A program made the position numbers and the translations under genes. A DNA stretch of 64,000 nucleotides from Branchiostoma floridae (lineage: Eukaryota > Chordata > Leptocardii > Amphioxiformes > Branchiostomatidae): assembly GCF_000003815.2 (NCBI RefSeq), contig NC_049986.1, forward strand, positions 11,571,354-11,635,353. The letters run 5' to 3'. The notes beneath the pieces are model-generated. The model was not told where the DNA came from. It did not search any database and saw only the letters and a list, made by a program, of their open reading frames with translations. Shown here piece after piece: positions 13,720-26,308 of the stretch (the first letter of the stretch is position 1; every line of letters starts with the position of its first letter).

Positions 13720-14316
13720 TTCTCCTTAGGTAAGATATGTCTCACCACACAAGATCTCTCTAAGATCTGGGTGCAATCGAACAACGATCTCTCTGTAAGG
13801 CTGAGTCAGCCTATCAGATTTGTTAGTTCCATAAGAACAAAACAACTCTGGAAACAAACTCTCGTACAGCATGAGATACAAGGACGCCAAAGTCCAACAT
13901 CTGTCAGCAGATTACAAAGCCATCAATTGCAAGATTGGCTTAAGCGAGAGCTGTTTCAAATTCAGGGACCTAATGGCTCCCAAGTCTGAAGGAATCTCAG
14001 AATCGTACCCACGTCCCAAGACTAAGTACCTCAGTCTTGGAGGGTCACGCGTGTATGCTTAATACACCCGCTTAGAGTTAAAGGCTCTCCAGTCAGACCA
14101 GTGTTGTTCTGACTGGACTCCGTCTGTGATCAGACGAGTTGAGAAAATCGCAGAGCCATGAACATTTATGGTCTTATAAAAAAGACCCCCTTGATTAAGG
14201 CACAAGAGGTAATCAGTGACCTCCATGGCCGTCGCCTTAGACGGATCCAATGCCCTAGTCTCGCACTCCAGGCTGCCTGATACTGTTTCTGTGAACACAG
14301 TCTTGCGGCGCAGCAC
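13720..14316 (-). pseudogene. DIRS-like tyrosine recombinase remnant
   Basis: The minus-strand translation has YLLCLNQGGLFYKTINVHGSA, the core-binding domain signature of DIRS recombinases. After a stop it continues PPRLRY and LNLKQLSLKPILQLMAL, then after another stop SADRC.TLASL, the start of the catalytic domain. The catalytic Arg-His-Arg-Tyr part would fall at or beyond the N gap and is not seen. At least three in-frame stops make this a pseudogene. Confidence 0.75.
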
Positions 14317-14629
14317 ACGCTACAGGTGCCGCCGGCGCGCCTCAGACGACAAACCCGCAGTGATCAGAGCTTGTCTGACACTATCCGGGCTGTTGGTCTG
14401 AGTAACCTCAAACGAGGATGAACTTCCTCTGACCCGGAAGAGGAACACCGTCTTGTTCCATTGGAAAAGACAGTAGATCTCAAACCAGAGTTCCTGTAGG
14501 AACAGAAAGCACGGTTGAGATGGCCAAAACTATGGCCATAGATTTCGCCTGATCGAGGCAAATTTCTCATAAGAACGTATAACTCGAGAGGAGGCAGAAA
14601 GGTGGAATCCCGTACACTCTCAAGTTGTC

Positions 14630-14733
14630 CCCTGCAACTTAAAGTGTCGATCTTCCACGCCTCTGGTTCTAGGCACAGAGTGCCAAACGCAGCTGTATTT
14701 CAGCCTGGATGCGAACAGATCGACCTTTGGTAG
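14630..14733 (-). pseudogene. DIRS-like RNase H C-terminal block
   Basis: The minus-strand translation contains PKVDLFASRLKYSCVWHSV, matching the VDLFASRLN block that closes the RNase H region of DIRS and Ngaro pol proteins. It sits downstream of the RT remnant and upstream of the recombinase on the same strand, as expected. Confidence 0.7.
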
Positions 14734-15479
14734 AACTGAAGCATACGCTTGGCGGAAAAGGAGTGGGCGAAAAACTCCACTGGTTTTGGTCTTGGAAACA
14801 CTCCGGGCGCCAAGTCGGCCTCGGAAATCGGACCCAGCAAGGGTTCCGATGAAAACACCAAACCCTTGCCTAAAGAGGCACACTACCACAAAGCTATGGC
14901 TGTCTGGCATAGAAGTTGGCAAAACAACTTCCTTGCCTACATATGTGCGCCACTGCTGACGTATGTATAAGCCTGAGGTGGACTTGACTGTTGCTTGCAA
15001 AGCAGGTTTGGTCGAGTAAACGTTGTAGCGAGCTCTAAAAATAGCTCGCTAATACGTGTCTCTCTCTTGAAGAGAGGAACCGTATTCTCGTCCTGCGTCC
15101 ACCGCAAAACTGCTCCTCGGACTTGAAGCGAGTCGTCCGTTGTGATAGTTAAACTACCGGACTCGCCCAAAAGTCTCGACTACTCCACCGTGGCAAGCAA
15201 GTTGACCCGGTAGCTAGTCCCGAGGGAGCTTCTGGGGACAACACAACTTCGGTGTCCCACAGACGAGTCTCTTTCAGAGCCCGTTTAGACCATTTCTACA
15301 AGCTCCAGTGAAAGAGCGTTGCCTGGTAGACCACCGCTGAACGCTACATCCATTGGGCCCTATTACTTCGGCAAGTGCCAAGAGACACATGAGGCAAGAA
15401 GGTACAATTCTTGTAAACCTTCACCTTTTTCTCTTGAGGAAGAGATAAGGTCATAAGAAGACAAATGATTTACTTCCAT

Positions 15480-15960
15480 CCAGGAAGATAACTGCTGGGT
15501 TGAGATCAATTGGGACTTTCCCAAAAGATCAGGAAACCCACATCATGCGTCATACAACGAACACGTTTGCAGGTACTGGAGACGCTTTGCCCGAGACGAG
15601 CCTGATTCAGCCAGTCATCCAGACAAAAACTATCCGAATCCCTTTGAATCGGATGGCACCAACTACTGGTTTAAAAACCGCATATGTCCTAGGAGCGCCA
15701 GAGGACCCTGGGACACTTTACTTGAAAAACTCCCCAACTGTTTCTGAAAAGAAACAACAGGAGTTTCTAAGTGACTGGTGTGATAATAAAAAGGGCAACC
15801 TTGATGTCCAGGTATACCAACCAGTCATCCCCACTTAGGAGGGACATCACGTCCTTGATGTTCTCCAGTTCACGTGTTCTGAAAACACCCTACTGTTTCA
15901 GAGGTCTGAAACTATGACTAGACGCCAAGTTCCATCTTTCTTTGGAACCATAAAACCAAA
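15480..15960 (-). pseudogene. DIRS-like reverse transcriptase remnant
   Basis: The minus strand shows VPKKDGTWRLVIV at about 15900-15945, the usual start of the DIRS RT core. After a frameshift it continues DDWLVYLDIK, the block with the first catalytic Asp, then after further breaks LDDWLNQ, which matches the YLDD-box region. It ends with LLGKSQLISTQQL, close to the conserved segment after the fingers and palm. These pieces lie in three frames, so no functional enzyme is encoded. Confidence 0.75.
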
Positions 15961-17700
15961 AACGGGGCCAAAAATTGGTCCCCGATTGGAGGATTCTCTA
16001 AGGAGATCCCAATTCCGCTGAAGCGAAAACAAGCCACAAGTCATACTTCTGGCCCTGTCACCTCCTCTGGAGGGACAAAAAGACGGAGTCGCCTTGAGAG
16101 ATGAAACAACGGTCCATCTCGAGCTGACAACACAACGCCCAGTACCCAAGGGTCTGAACAGATGTTTGTCCACAAGAGGGAACAAGAAATCCCTCAAATC
16201 TACTTGTAGCTGGGGCAGCAAGGTACCACACACAAAGAGCGACCTGTGCTCAAGCACAAGAGGCGAGGCAATTACTTATTGCCTACCAACTGCGGTGTCC
16301 CTTACACCCTTCCGGCCTGTAGCAGCCACGGAAGGAAAGGGATTTCTCCCCGCAGCCACGCCCAAAAACCAAACGGTTAGGCGTTACTGTGGCCAACGGA
16401 CTGTTATACCAGTCCTGTCGATCGGCGTCTTGGGTGCCTTACGGACTGCTATCCTCTGGGGAATAGCAAGTCCCCAAAACTAGCTACAGCTAGCTTTGGT
16501 CAGGTGATCATTTGTGTCTTTGACTGTAGTTAGCCAGACACAAGAACCTATTTTTAACCCAATCATGCACGAAGCGTCTGATTTGGGTGACATGGGGGCA
16601 AAACCCCAAACGTTCAAATGTCCCGCAAAATTCAGGTGGCCATTCGTGGTCCTACCTGTCATTCATGGCCCTTGCCTGTTCGCAAGGAAATCCATCCTCA
16701 TGAACGAGTCAATGAGGTTGCCAGAGGTCAATGACCTTCAAAAAGGACTGTAAGGCCTGCAAAGCAGTGCCTTTATTGTTTAAGCCGGAGCGAATCGTCA
16801 TGCTATGCGGCATGCATAGCTAAAAAAGTCTGTTACACAGACCGCCATTTCGCTTTCAATACCGGCTATGAGATGAGGCGGAGACCGCCTACACCTGAGA
16901 ACCGTCAAAAGATACGGTTTATCAGCGAGGAAATCCTCGTTCCAGGTGTGAAGCCTTTCTTCATAAACCAACCCAGAACTCCAGGGGAAAACAACATTCC
17001 CTGTGTTCAGGTTTGGTGAGGTCTAAAAGGAAAGTGAAAGGCCTCTCCAGTACAGAAAAGTCTGACTACTTACCTGTTCAGTAATAGCACCGGAGTACTC
17101 CACATTCTCGGAAAACATTTCCGAATCTGGAGGAGGCGCATGACCGACTGGTCCTTGGCCTCCGTGTACCACACCCCTGAGTATGTTCTCAGTGGGCAAC
17201 TGGGCTTATAACGTGGAGGACGCAAAGCGCGCCTCGAACGTTTATCGTCTGAAACGAAAAAACCCACGCACGTGAACCACGTGAAACTGACGGGACTGAA
17301 CTAATGCCGGTCTCAAGTCAGTCATGAGACGGCTAAACTTCGTGAACACGTTCCAATACAAGTGTTCAACAGGGGATTGGGTCATAAAAACCCCAGTACC
17401 TGGCCCCGCTGTAATAGGAAAACAGCGGGGGTGCTTCAAGAAGGCCTGCCGGCAACAAAGTGGCGGCGGACAAGCACTGGTACTGCTCGCAGAAAACCTG
17501 CTGCCACGAAGGACAGAGGATTGCGTAAGACTCAGGCGTGACAACCCAGCCAGTGGGAGGGGTCACGCCTCCCTGCCTGCACAAAGATACAGGAGGGTAC
17601 AGATTCCAACCATGGTCCGTAGACGTGGTTGGGATCATCACTTTGATCATCACCGCTAGACACGAAGAACAGGGCATGTTCGAACATGTCCGTCTAGCAC

Positions 17701-20637
17701 GTGAGCCTGAAAAGAAACGCTGTGAAAGAAAACAGCAAAAGGTGAATAGTGATGCAAAACAACAGTTCCAAAGTCACAAAAGCGACCTAAAGAGACTATG
17801 AAGTCTCAAGAACCTACTGTGAACTAAAAAGGACAGAAAATGTCCCGCTAAGGTAGGAAAATACCACCGAAGCGAGAGACAAAACGATACCACAAACCAC
17901 TTCGAAGAAGGGCAGTTTCGGGAAAGAGGATGATGGGAGGGTCAGTGCCCGGATGTTGTGTTTGCTCTTACTGTGAAGAACTGCCACCTTGCGGTTTCTA
18001 GGGAAAACGCCATTGTATTTCGGAGGGTAGCGACGTATAATTCGTAGCCACACGGGTTTGTTTAAGACCGCGCCTTCAAAACTTGCCGAACGAGTCCCTT
18101 ATATCGTAGTCCCGTAGTCTGATGGTCCCGAGGAACTAAGGTGGAGCAGCAGGGCAGGCTACAGTCCCGTTTTCAAGTGCATAACTTGACATTTCCCCTT
18201 GTTAAGACTACTAGGGTACCTTCCCTCAAGGTAAGCCAAATCTAAACCTTCTGTTTTTGTAGTTGACAGTGTGCGAGTGTCGGGGGAGCCTGGTGAAATG
18301 AGGGTCTAAGCCCTACCCAAGGACTAGCAAAACGTTTCTCATTTGGGTGTGTTCAGATATGTATCTGCACGTATTTACCGTAAATCCGCATTAGTGACGT
18401 TTGTCTGTGTGTCGGTTACCCCCTGGACACACATAATTTTACATTTATAAGTGACTTGAAGAAGCTTCTTCGACATTGTGCTGCCAACTCACCTTTTATA
18501 AGACATGCAGTTGATTCAGACATTAACCTACGGATCGGTTTTGCTAAATCATAGTAAATGAGAACAATGACAGAAACTCGGAGTCGGAGTTTGTTTACGG
18601 TTTTCACCTGCGTGGGTGCTTCATCGTGTATCAGTACGTTAGTGGTTGCTATTCAAAGCTGTGGCCTGATTTATTGGTTGATATATAAGTGGGATATTTG
18701 CTGAAGCATTCCTGAGGGCATACTATCCCCCTACGTGAAATTGCTTTAAACAGCGCCCAGTGGCCGTGGGCGTGTCCTTAATAATACCATGACGTCACCC
18801 CATGTAGACAAACAGCAAACTTTACACAGGAATTCCCACCGTGCCGTAAATACATGTGTGATTTGCATGGCCAAGAAACTCCTTCAGTATTTATAATGTA
18901 TCACATTCCTCAGTGTAATGCAGATCACGTATTTCTACTAGGTTGTTGGAAGAGCTACGTCAATAGCTCAGCCGGGGAGGTCAGTGCAATTAGTGTCCGT
19001 TTCGCTAATAAAGCATTTGGTGCCAACGTTTTAGAAGTTCCTAACACCAACAAGGCACCTGTTGAAAATGTGTGTTTGTGTCTCTTTCCTGTTTATGCCG
19101 CTGCTGGTCTGTAGAATTCTGAGTCGAGCCGGAAAAATGCTTGTCTGGGCGGGTTTAAATGTCAAAGGTTACAGAAACAAGTCATGTCTGAAATCAGCTG
19201 AGCGAAGAGGGAGGGGACACTGACAAGATAATCATTCAAGGTCGTCAGCTAAGAATTACGTATGCAGAAGTGTTGACTCGTGGTTACAGTGCAACAAATG
19301 CCTGAACACCGGGATGTGTTTTTGTTCTGTTTTAAAGAATGTAAGAACGCCTTTGTGTTTGAGATTCACGCAGAGATAGTTGGCATTGGGCCAAAACAGA
19401 TCGCAGTAGAGACTGACAATTACCTCAGGGTCTTACATGACAGCGTCACAGCATAACGTTCACCGAGGTATATCTCCTGATTTAGCTAGATGATCACAAT
19501 TATGTTGATCGGTACTGCAGGACGTGGTGGTTAATAGTCTAGACAAACACCTGGATATCATGGTGTAATGGTCCGGAATCCGACAACGCCCACTGCATGG
19601 TACGGTATTGTGATTATTGATGAAGGTAACTCATAACGTGTCCCGACTTAAGATGCCTTTGAGGATAAGTTCAAGGATGTCCTGATTTGTTATCATTCGG
19701 TTTGTAAGGCACTGTGGAAGGCACTGGAACGGCTTAAGTTAGACAACAAAGAGTGCGGGTGACGTGAGGTTATACCTTGGAATGCACATCACATCTTCAA
19801 TTAAGGAAGCAGTCTCTGGCATTTTACGGTCTCTCATACGCCTTAACATTACATTTGCAAGAAACAGCATTTCATTTATGTTCCAGGGACCTATGGCAAA
19901 TCGCCGTAAATACATAACTACGTTCATGGAGTACTGTCAGTTTGGTAGTCAGTCGGTGGCCGACCTCGTTAACGTTGTGCTGTATGCTAAATGTGTTAAC
20001 GTATAACTAGCCAGCATCTGCTGCAATGTATGCAATGACCCCCTTGGGGTCTTACCATCTATATGACGAACCATGTAAGCAAGGAGGTTAAAAATCTAGA
20101 TTTTTAACCTCCTTGATGTTAGTTAGGATTGGGCACGAGCTGGAAATAATGGCAACATGGCGTTGATACACCCGACGACTTGTGCGACTTGGGCATTTTT
20201 AGTTATCGACATCGTAACCATTCTTTCATTTACCAGAATGTTTCTTTCTTTTACTACATGGCTAGAAACCACGGAAGGATAACAGTGTTTACCTATACTA
20301 TCGGATGAATGGCAGGAACAGTCACTAAACAAATACATCATTAGTAGGCACTAATGATACAGGGCGTTCACCAGATAAGTTGAACTCTGCAGTACCGAAG
20401 GTCAAACACACCCGTGTAGCAGTCCTGTGTCTGATCCTTTTCCTGCCTATAATTTGACGAAGGTTTCCTGCATAAGTTTACAAGTAATAAGCAAGGTAGT
20501 GAATGTAACTTTGTGTAGAGCACTGTTGTGAGATAACGTAATTACAAGTACTAGTCATGAATAGTACTTTAATTGTCGTTTCCCCACCCACAGCGACTAC
20601 AGTAAGCCGAAGATCTGTGATACCAGACGGCGTCAAC
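17701..20637. other. Intergenic; no gene supported
   Basis: No recognisable coding exon on either strand. It contains a perfect 34-base palindrome (20081-20114). The stretch 20592-20637, after a CCCACCCACAG acceptor-like site, is a plausible 5' UTR of the next gene, implying a non-coding first exon further upstream. Confidence 0.5.
20081..20114. repeat. Perfect 34-base palindrome
   Basis: Two 17-base halves are exact reverse complements with no spacer, centred on TCTAGA. The flanks are unrelated. It may be the join of two inverted element ends or a cruciform-prone site. Confidence 0.9.
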
Positions 20638-21846
20638 ATGGCAAGCAAAGACACAGGTAAGTAAACATTGAATAGATCACGTTACGTTGTAGTTTTTGTA
20701 CCTGTTTGTTTGAGTTTGTTATAAATATGATGGCTTCTATGTGACCTCAAGGGTTGTTACAGTACTAGTGTCTGAATCATTGTGGTCTTGTGTGGTGGAA
20801 CTCGTAAAGCGTTGTGAGGACATTGAGATTACTAGTACCTCCCATATACTACTTGGACATTGTAACTCATGTAACTGTCCACATGAATACTATGGCTATA
20901 CAGCAGTGTTGGACAAGCTGTGGATTAGCTGGTAATTGACATGTTGCGACATGAAACGACGGATATAATTTATTGATGTAATATAACATGCGGAAAAATG
21001 TGGCAATATACTTTTCTTTTCTGTCTTCACATGATTGTTTCAACACATTTAAAATGTGTTTATACCCTACGAGAAATATGTACATGTTTTTAGATACAGT
21101 AACACAACGATTACTATTTTCTTAAGTACAATCAATACAATGTCTGGGCATAGGTCTTCAAATCCAGTCTCTACCTTTCAAGCAAGTGTGTAAACATAGT
21201 CTCCTACATTCGAGCAGTTCGATAGCGTTGCCTATGGTATTAAATTGGGCCCAATTTACTTCTGAATCACCAAATTCGTGTTTCCCATTTTGGTCAAGAG
21301 CAACTACAGCAAATACGCTTTAAGTATACATAAGTGGTGCTTATAATGCTTGGTGTGAACTATATTCGGTGCATTATGTACTGCATTCACAAAATGAAAT
21401 GAATGGTTATAGTTGCTTGTAATGAATAAGCTTTGGCATGTTTTGGGAATGCTGTGTCGCCTGTTCGCTGCAACAAGTCGTTTCGCTTCTTTTGTGTTGC
21501 TGTTCTCCGTTCCAGCTTCAGCTTCCTTAGTTGTTTTTCGAGACTATACTATGCACTAAAATAAACTCTTAGCTACTTTCACTGAGCAACAACTAGGTTT
21601 AGTCAGCGAACAGGCGATGTAGCGAAATGACCGGCTACCGCCTTGTGCTTTAGAGCTATAGTCTGGGTTGTGTCTTACTGCTGCAGGGGTGAAAATGGCC
21701 AATGGGACTGACGAGTTAATATGGATCACCCCGCATATATGTACGTACATGTTCATATCTAAGGTTGGCGCTGCATGTTAGATGCTTACGGTGAGGTGGT
21801 GGTGGTGGCTGGTGGTACTACGTACAGATGTGTCTACATCAGTTGT

Positions 21847-21880
<34 letters not shown>

Positions 21881-24800
21881 AAGTCCACTTTGTTCACAGC
21901 ACACAGCATCAGTAATGTGCACGTGTAGTCCTTAACAATATACAACATGTTAGATGTGCCGGTGATATTCCATCCTATAGTACCACAGTAACCTAGTCGT
22001 ACTTCGATTATCTCCTACCTTCTAACAAAGCACAGATAAGATGGTTAACGTTTTCAGTGCCATCCCAGAATTTGCAACAGCATTCGATTCCTGTATGTCT
22101 ACAATGTTATCTAGAAATCTATGACATTGACAGTATTTCATGAGAGATAACGGTGTTCAAATATGTACAGAGTACCCGTCCTCACTACGTAAATGTTTGT
22201 GAAATGGGGAAGAAAATGGTTTGTTTTTAGTCAACGCCAAGGCATAGTGGGGAAAATGACCAGATGATGATTACAATATTTACGTATTTTCAAAAGTGGA
22301 GTGAAATTTTGTAGTGATGGTTTAAAAGTCAGTTATTACTGGAACTGTAGGTATAAAGAAGACAGTCGCGGAGAAGACCGCAGTCCAGGGCCAGAAGACG
22401 GGTGGTGACAAGACTAAAGATGCAGGTAAACTTTAACCTCTCCTAGCTAATAAAGAAAACAATAGCATCGAAACTTACATGATCCCAGTTCGTACACCAT
22501 GTCTATTGTGAGTTCATTGTCGGAGGTCTGTCTTGGCATTGGACTATCTGACGCGTACGCTATGTGCTACTACACGTTAACGAAATAACGTACTCATTCA
22601 GCTTTAAATGAATGGTTGATTGAACTGACTGAGTCGACTGCTTGCTTCTTAAGGAAACCTCCAACATTACCTTGCCCCTGCATCGTAATCGCGCATGCTA
22701 ACATCAAGTACACATGCCTAAGCTGTCTGCTTTGTTATGCGCGGATTTCTGTTATCACGTTCAAAGATTCAGAAGACGAGAGAAAATCTTAGTAAAGACT
22801 TTACAAAAATGCGTCTATTAAGGAGTGGAGGGAACGACGAAAGGTATAGGACTGTAGTATATAATATGAAATTATGCCCTTCATGTGTACAATCTCTCCA
22901 TACACAAGTTAAGCTTATCGCGGGGCATCAGGCGATAGTTGCCTTATGAGCATTGATGTTGCTTATCCATGCTTGCAAGAGAACATGTCGTAATGGAGAC
23001 ATGTTCACCTCCATGTTTACATTTCCATTTTTTCTGCTAATGAAAGCACAAATCGTTATAACAGTGGGCTAGGCCAAGAGTACTAACATATCTGCCTTTT
23101 CCTCTTCTCTTGGTGATGGTTGCGCGGTCGCCTCTCCTGCCTCATTTGCTCGTTAAGTTGGCAGTGACTTCTATATCACAGGGGAGTACCTTTAAGTTAA
23201 CAACCTCACATTAACCCGAGGTCCTTAAATCCATATGGGTAACCCCAATTCTGTTTTTTTAGGGCGAAGGAATGTCTCTTCCTCAAAGGTGCAATCACTT
23301 CACAACTTACGAAATCAGACAGAAAGGACGTTCAGACGCAAAAACCTTACTAATAGTGCCGGGAAAGGTATAGAGGAGGAGGAGGACCGCATAGGCAAGC
23401 TTCTAGGTCGGCTAGATAGAACTTTGGACGGGCTTAAGGCCACGAATGTAGTAACCGGTGAGTGGCTTGGACAAACCCGATGACCTGTCACGCTAACCTC
23501 CACATGTCAAATAAACCATATACTTTGTTTCATTTCAGTTATGAGCAACAAGGGTGGCTCTAGCATGATTTTTCTGTCATCATATCCATATATAAAGTGC
23601 CTACATTTTGTTGCTGCATTGGTGCACGATGGCTTATCATAAGCACTCATACATGTACCTGGCTGTACGTGCGGTGCCTCTGGTTGCAGGGTCGTCATCT
23701 CATGCATAAATATCTTCTTCCTATCTTATTTGTACTCCCTTGCCTATGAAAAGTTCCGTCTGTGAGACGAAAAATGTAAGAAATGCTGGCGTGAACAGTT
23801 GCCTATATACCTTTTTCTTTTCAGAACCTTGACAAAATGACTCATTATGGTTATGGAATGGGCATCGATGATAGTTCATTTAGAGTGTTTTGAGTTTACG
23901 ACAAAAGCATCAAATTGTTGTCATGATCATTGCAAGCCGCAAGGAACATAAAGATGAAAACTTTTACATTCCAAGTTAGCCTCCTTTTTCATTGGATTGG
24001 GTTGTTTTAGTGATTCCAGTGTTTTAGTGATGCTGGCGTTTCCAGTTTCTACTCCTACCAACTATTTATCCGTGATCAGTAATAACCATTTCATATACTA
24101 TCTTGGTTCACTTTTCAACAGGAGTTGTAGACAAAAAGGGGGTGCAAGCTGGCTCCTTTGGGACAACGCAAAAACAAACTGAGCAGACCAGTTCAGCAAA
24201 TACAGGGAAAGGTGGACTGGAGAGTGCACTCGCAGGCGTGCTGCATGGACCAACAATTAAGGGTGACAAGGCCTCGAAAGAAAAAGCTCCCATCGTCGGT
24301 CCTGGCGGAATTCCTTCAGAAGAAGTGAGGTGGGGCTCCGAGTATGTCACCATGAAACAAGGTGATGCGACAATGCAGTCAGCCGCTCCAACACAAGCAG
24401 CAGCCACCATCAAATCAGCAGATACCACACAATCTGCACCGCCTCCAGGTCCTGGGCTGTCAGCTGCGCTGGAAGGCATGTTACATGGTCCAACTATTAA
24501 AGGTGACAAGGCTTCCAAAGAAAAGGCCCCAATTGTAGGTCCAGGTGGCATCCCTAAGGAAGAAGTGAGATGGGGCTCCGAGTATGTCACCATGAAACAA
24601 GGTGATGCGACAATGCAATCTGCAGCTCCAACCCAGGCAGCAGCCACCATCAAATCAGCGGATACCACACAATCTGCACCGCCTCCAGGTCCTGGGCTGT
24701 CCGCTGCGCTGGAAGGCATGTTACATGGTCCAACTATTAAAGGTGACAAGGCTTCCAAAGAAAAGGCCCCAATTGTAGGTCCAGGTGGCATCCCTAAGGA

Positions 24801-26308
24801 AGAAGTGAGATGGGGCTCCGAGTATGTCACCATGAAACAAGGGGATGCGACAATGCAATCTGCAGCTCCAACCCAGGCAGCAGCCACCATCAAATCAGCG
24901 GATACCACACAATCTGCACCGCCACCGGGTCCTGGGCTGTCAGCTGCCTTAGAGGGCATGTTACATGGTCCAACAATCAAGGGCGATAAGGCCTCGAAAG
25001 AAAAGGCCCCCATCGTAGGTCCTGGTGGCATCCCCAAGGAAGAAGTCAGGTGGGGCTCAGAGTACGTAACAGACAAACAAGGTGCTGCGACAATGCAGTC
25101 AGCAGCTCCAACCCAGGCAGCCACCATCAAATCAGCAGACACCACACAATCTGCACCGCCTCCTGGTCCTGGGCTGTCAGCAGCGCTGGAGGGTATGCTG
25201 CATGGACCAACCATTAAAGGTGACAAGGCTTCCAAAGAAAAAGCTCCCATCGTTGGTCCAGGTGGCATTCCAAAAGAAGAAGTCAGGTGGGGCTCTGAGT
25301 ACGTGACAGACAAGCAAGGTGCTGCGACAATGCAGTCTGCAGCACCGACACAAGCAGCAGCCACCATCAAATCAGCAGATACCACACAATCTGCACCGCC
25401 TCCAGGTCCTGGGCTGTCAGCTGCACTGGAAGGCATGTTACATGGTCCAACTATCAAGGGCGACAAGTCCTCGAAAGAAAAAGCCCCCATCGTTGGACCG
25501 GGTGGCATCCCTAAGGAAGAAGTCAGATGGGGTTCTGAGTATGTCACCGACAAGCAAGGTGCCGCCAAGATGCAGTCAGCCGCTCCAACGCAAGCAGCCA
25601 CCATCAAGTCAGCAGATACCACACAATCTGCACCTCCACCGGGTCCTGGGCTGTCAGCTGCGCTGGAAGGCATGCTGCATGGTCCAACTATCAAAGGTGA
25701 CAAGGCGTCGAAAGAAAAAGCTCCCATCGTTGGTCCAGGTGGCATTCCAAAAGAAGAAGTCAGGTGGGGCTCAGAGTATGTCACCGACAAGCAAGGTGCC
25801 GCAACAATGCAGTCTGCAGCTCCAACCCAAGCAGCAGCCACCATCAAATCAGCAGATACCACACAATCTGCACCTCCACCAGGTCCTGGGCTGTCAACTG
25901 CGTTAGAGGGCATGCTGCATGGTCCAACTATCAAAGACAAGAATGAGAAGAAAAAGAAAGCACCAGTCGTCGGTCCTGATAGTATTCCAACCGAAGAAGT
26001 CAGATGGGGGGCGGAATATTCTGAAAAAGGTAAGATTACGGTTGAAACATTGCTTCTCGGAACGAAGTTACGTTGGTGCTTAACGGTGCCGTCAATTTCA
26101 GACAGTAGCATCAGGCGCAGCGACTGTAATAAATTACAATGTTCTTTGCGACAATAGATATTGGTGTACAATGTAGCAACTTGTCAATGAAAAGTTTTAT
26201 ACAAATTGAACTATTTGCCTTTTTTTGTCCGCAGGAGCTAAAGGGTCAGAGAAGAGCAAAAAGTCTGGGGGAAGAAAGGGATCGGGCAAAAAGAAAGGGA
26301 AGAAGTGA
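20638..26308 (+). CDS. Unrecognised low-complexity protein with seven and a half 80-residue repeats
   Basis: Five exons: 20638-20656, 22351-22425, 23263-23457, 24122-26029 and 26235-26308, totalling 2271 nt and 756 residues. Every intron is phase 1 with GT-AG borders. Exon 1 encodes MASKDT; exon 2 is lysine-rich; exon 3 is basic with an EEEE run and a short heptad-like helix (RIGKLLGRLDRTLDGL). Exon 4 (about residues 97-732) carries the tandem repeats; exon 5 ends in a Lys/Gly-rich tail (KGSGKKKGKK). There is no signal peptide or membrane segment. High Pro, Ala, Gly, Lys and Ser predict disorder. Repeats differ mostly at silent sites, which argues that the protein is selected. I recognise no family. 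The basic tail could bind nucleic acid, acidic partners or microtubules, but nothing shows which. Confidence 0.82.
21845..21880 (+). repeat. (GTA)n microsatellite
   Basis: About twelve GTA triplets in intron 1 of the repeat-protein gene, likely polymorphic. Confidence 0.95.
24220..26026 (+). repeat. Coding tandem array, 237/240-bp units
   Basis: The HGPTIK codons recur at 24244, 24484, 24724, 24964, 25201, 25441, 25678 and 25918, so spacings are 240, 240, 240, 237, 240, 237 and 240 bp. Each unit reads in order: ALEGMLHGPTIKGDK, then EKAPIVGPGGIPKEEVRWGS, then EYVT-KQG, an SAAPTQA-A-TIKSADTT spacer and QSAPPPGPG. The 3-bp difference is one Ala codon in the AAA run. Units 2 and 3 are almost identical at the DNA level. 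Units 4-7 share DKQGAA instead of MKQGDA, so the array grew by local duplication. The eighth unit is truncated and more charged. Confidence 0.95.

Larger units (their letters stand above)
13700..17700 (-). mobile_element. Degenerate DIRS-like tyrosine-recombinase retrotransposon
   Basis: Read on the minus strand, protein traces occur in DIRS order: a reverse transcriptase near 15480-15960, a C-terminal RNase H block near 14630-14733, and a tyrosine recombinase at 13720-14316. All frames are broken by stops and frameshifts, so this is a dead copy. GC content is above the surrounding introns. 16260-17700 should hold gag and the pol leader, but I recognise nothing there with confidence. The ends are not defined: the left side runs into the N gap and the right side fades by about 17.7-18.1 kb. 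Confidence 0.75.

Noticed and set aside
24108-26171. 687-codon antisense ORF as a real gene.
   Set aside because: It mirrors the sense repeats, has no independent splice or start context, and is explained by repeat multiplication. Kept only as an observation.
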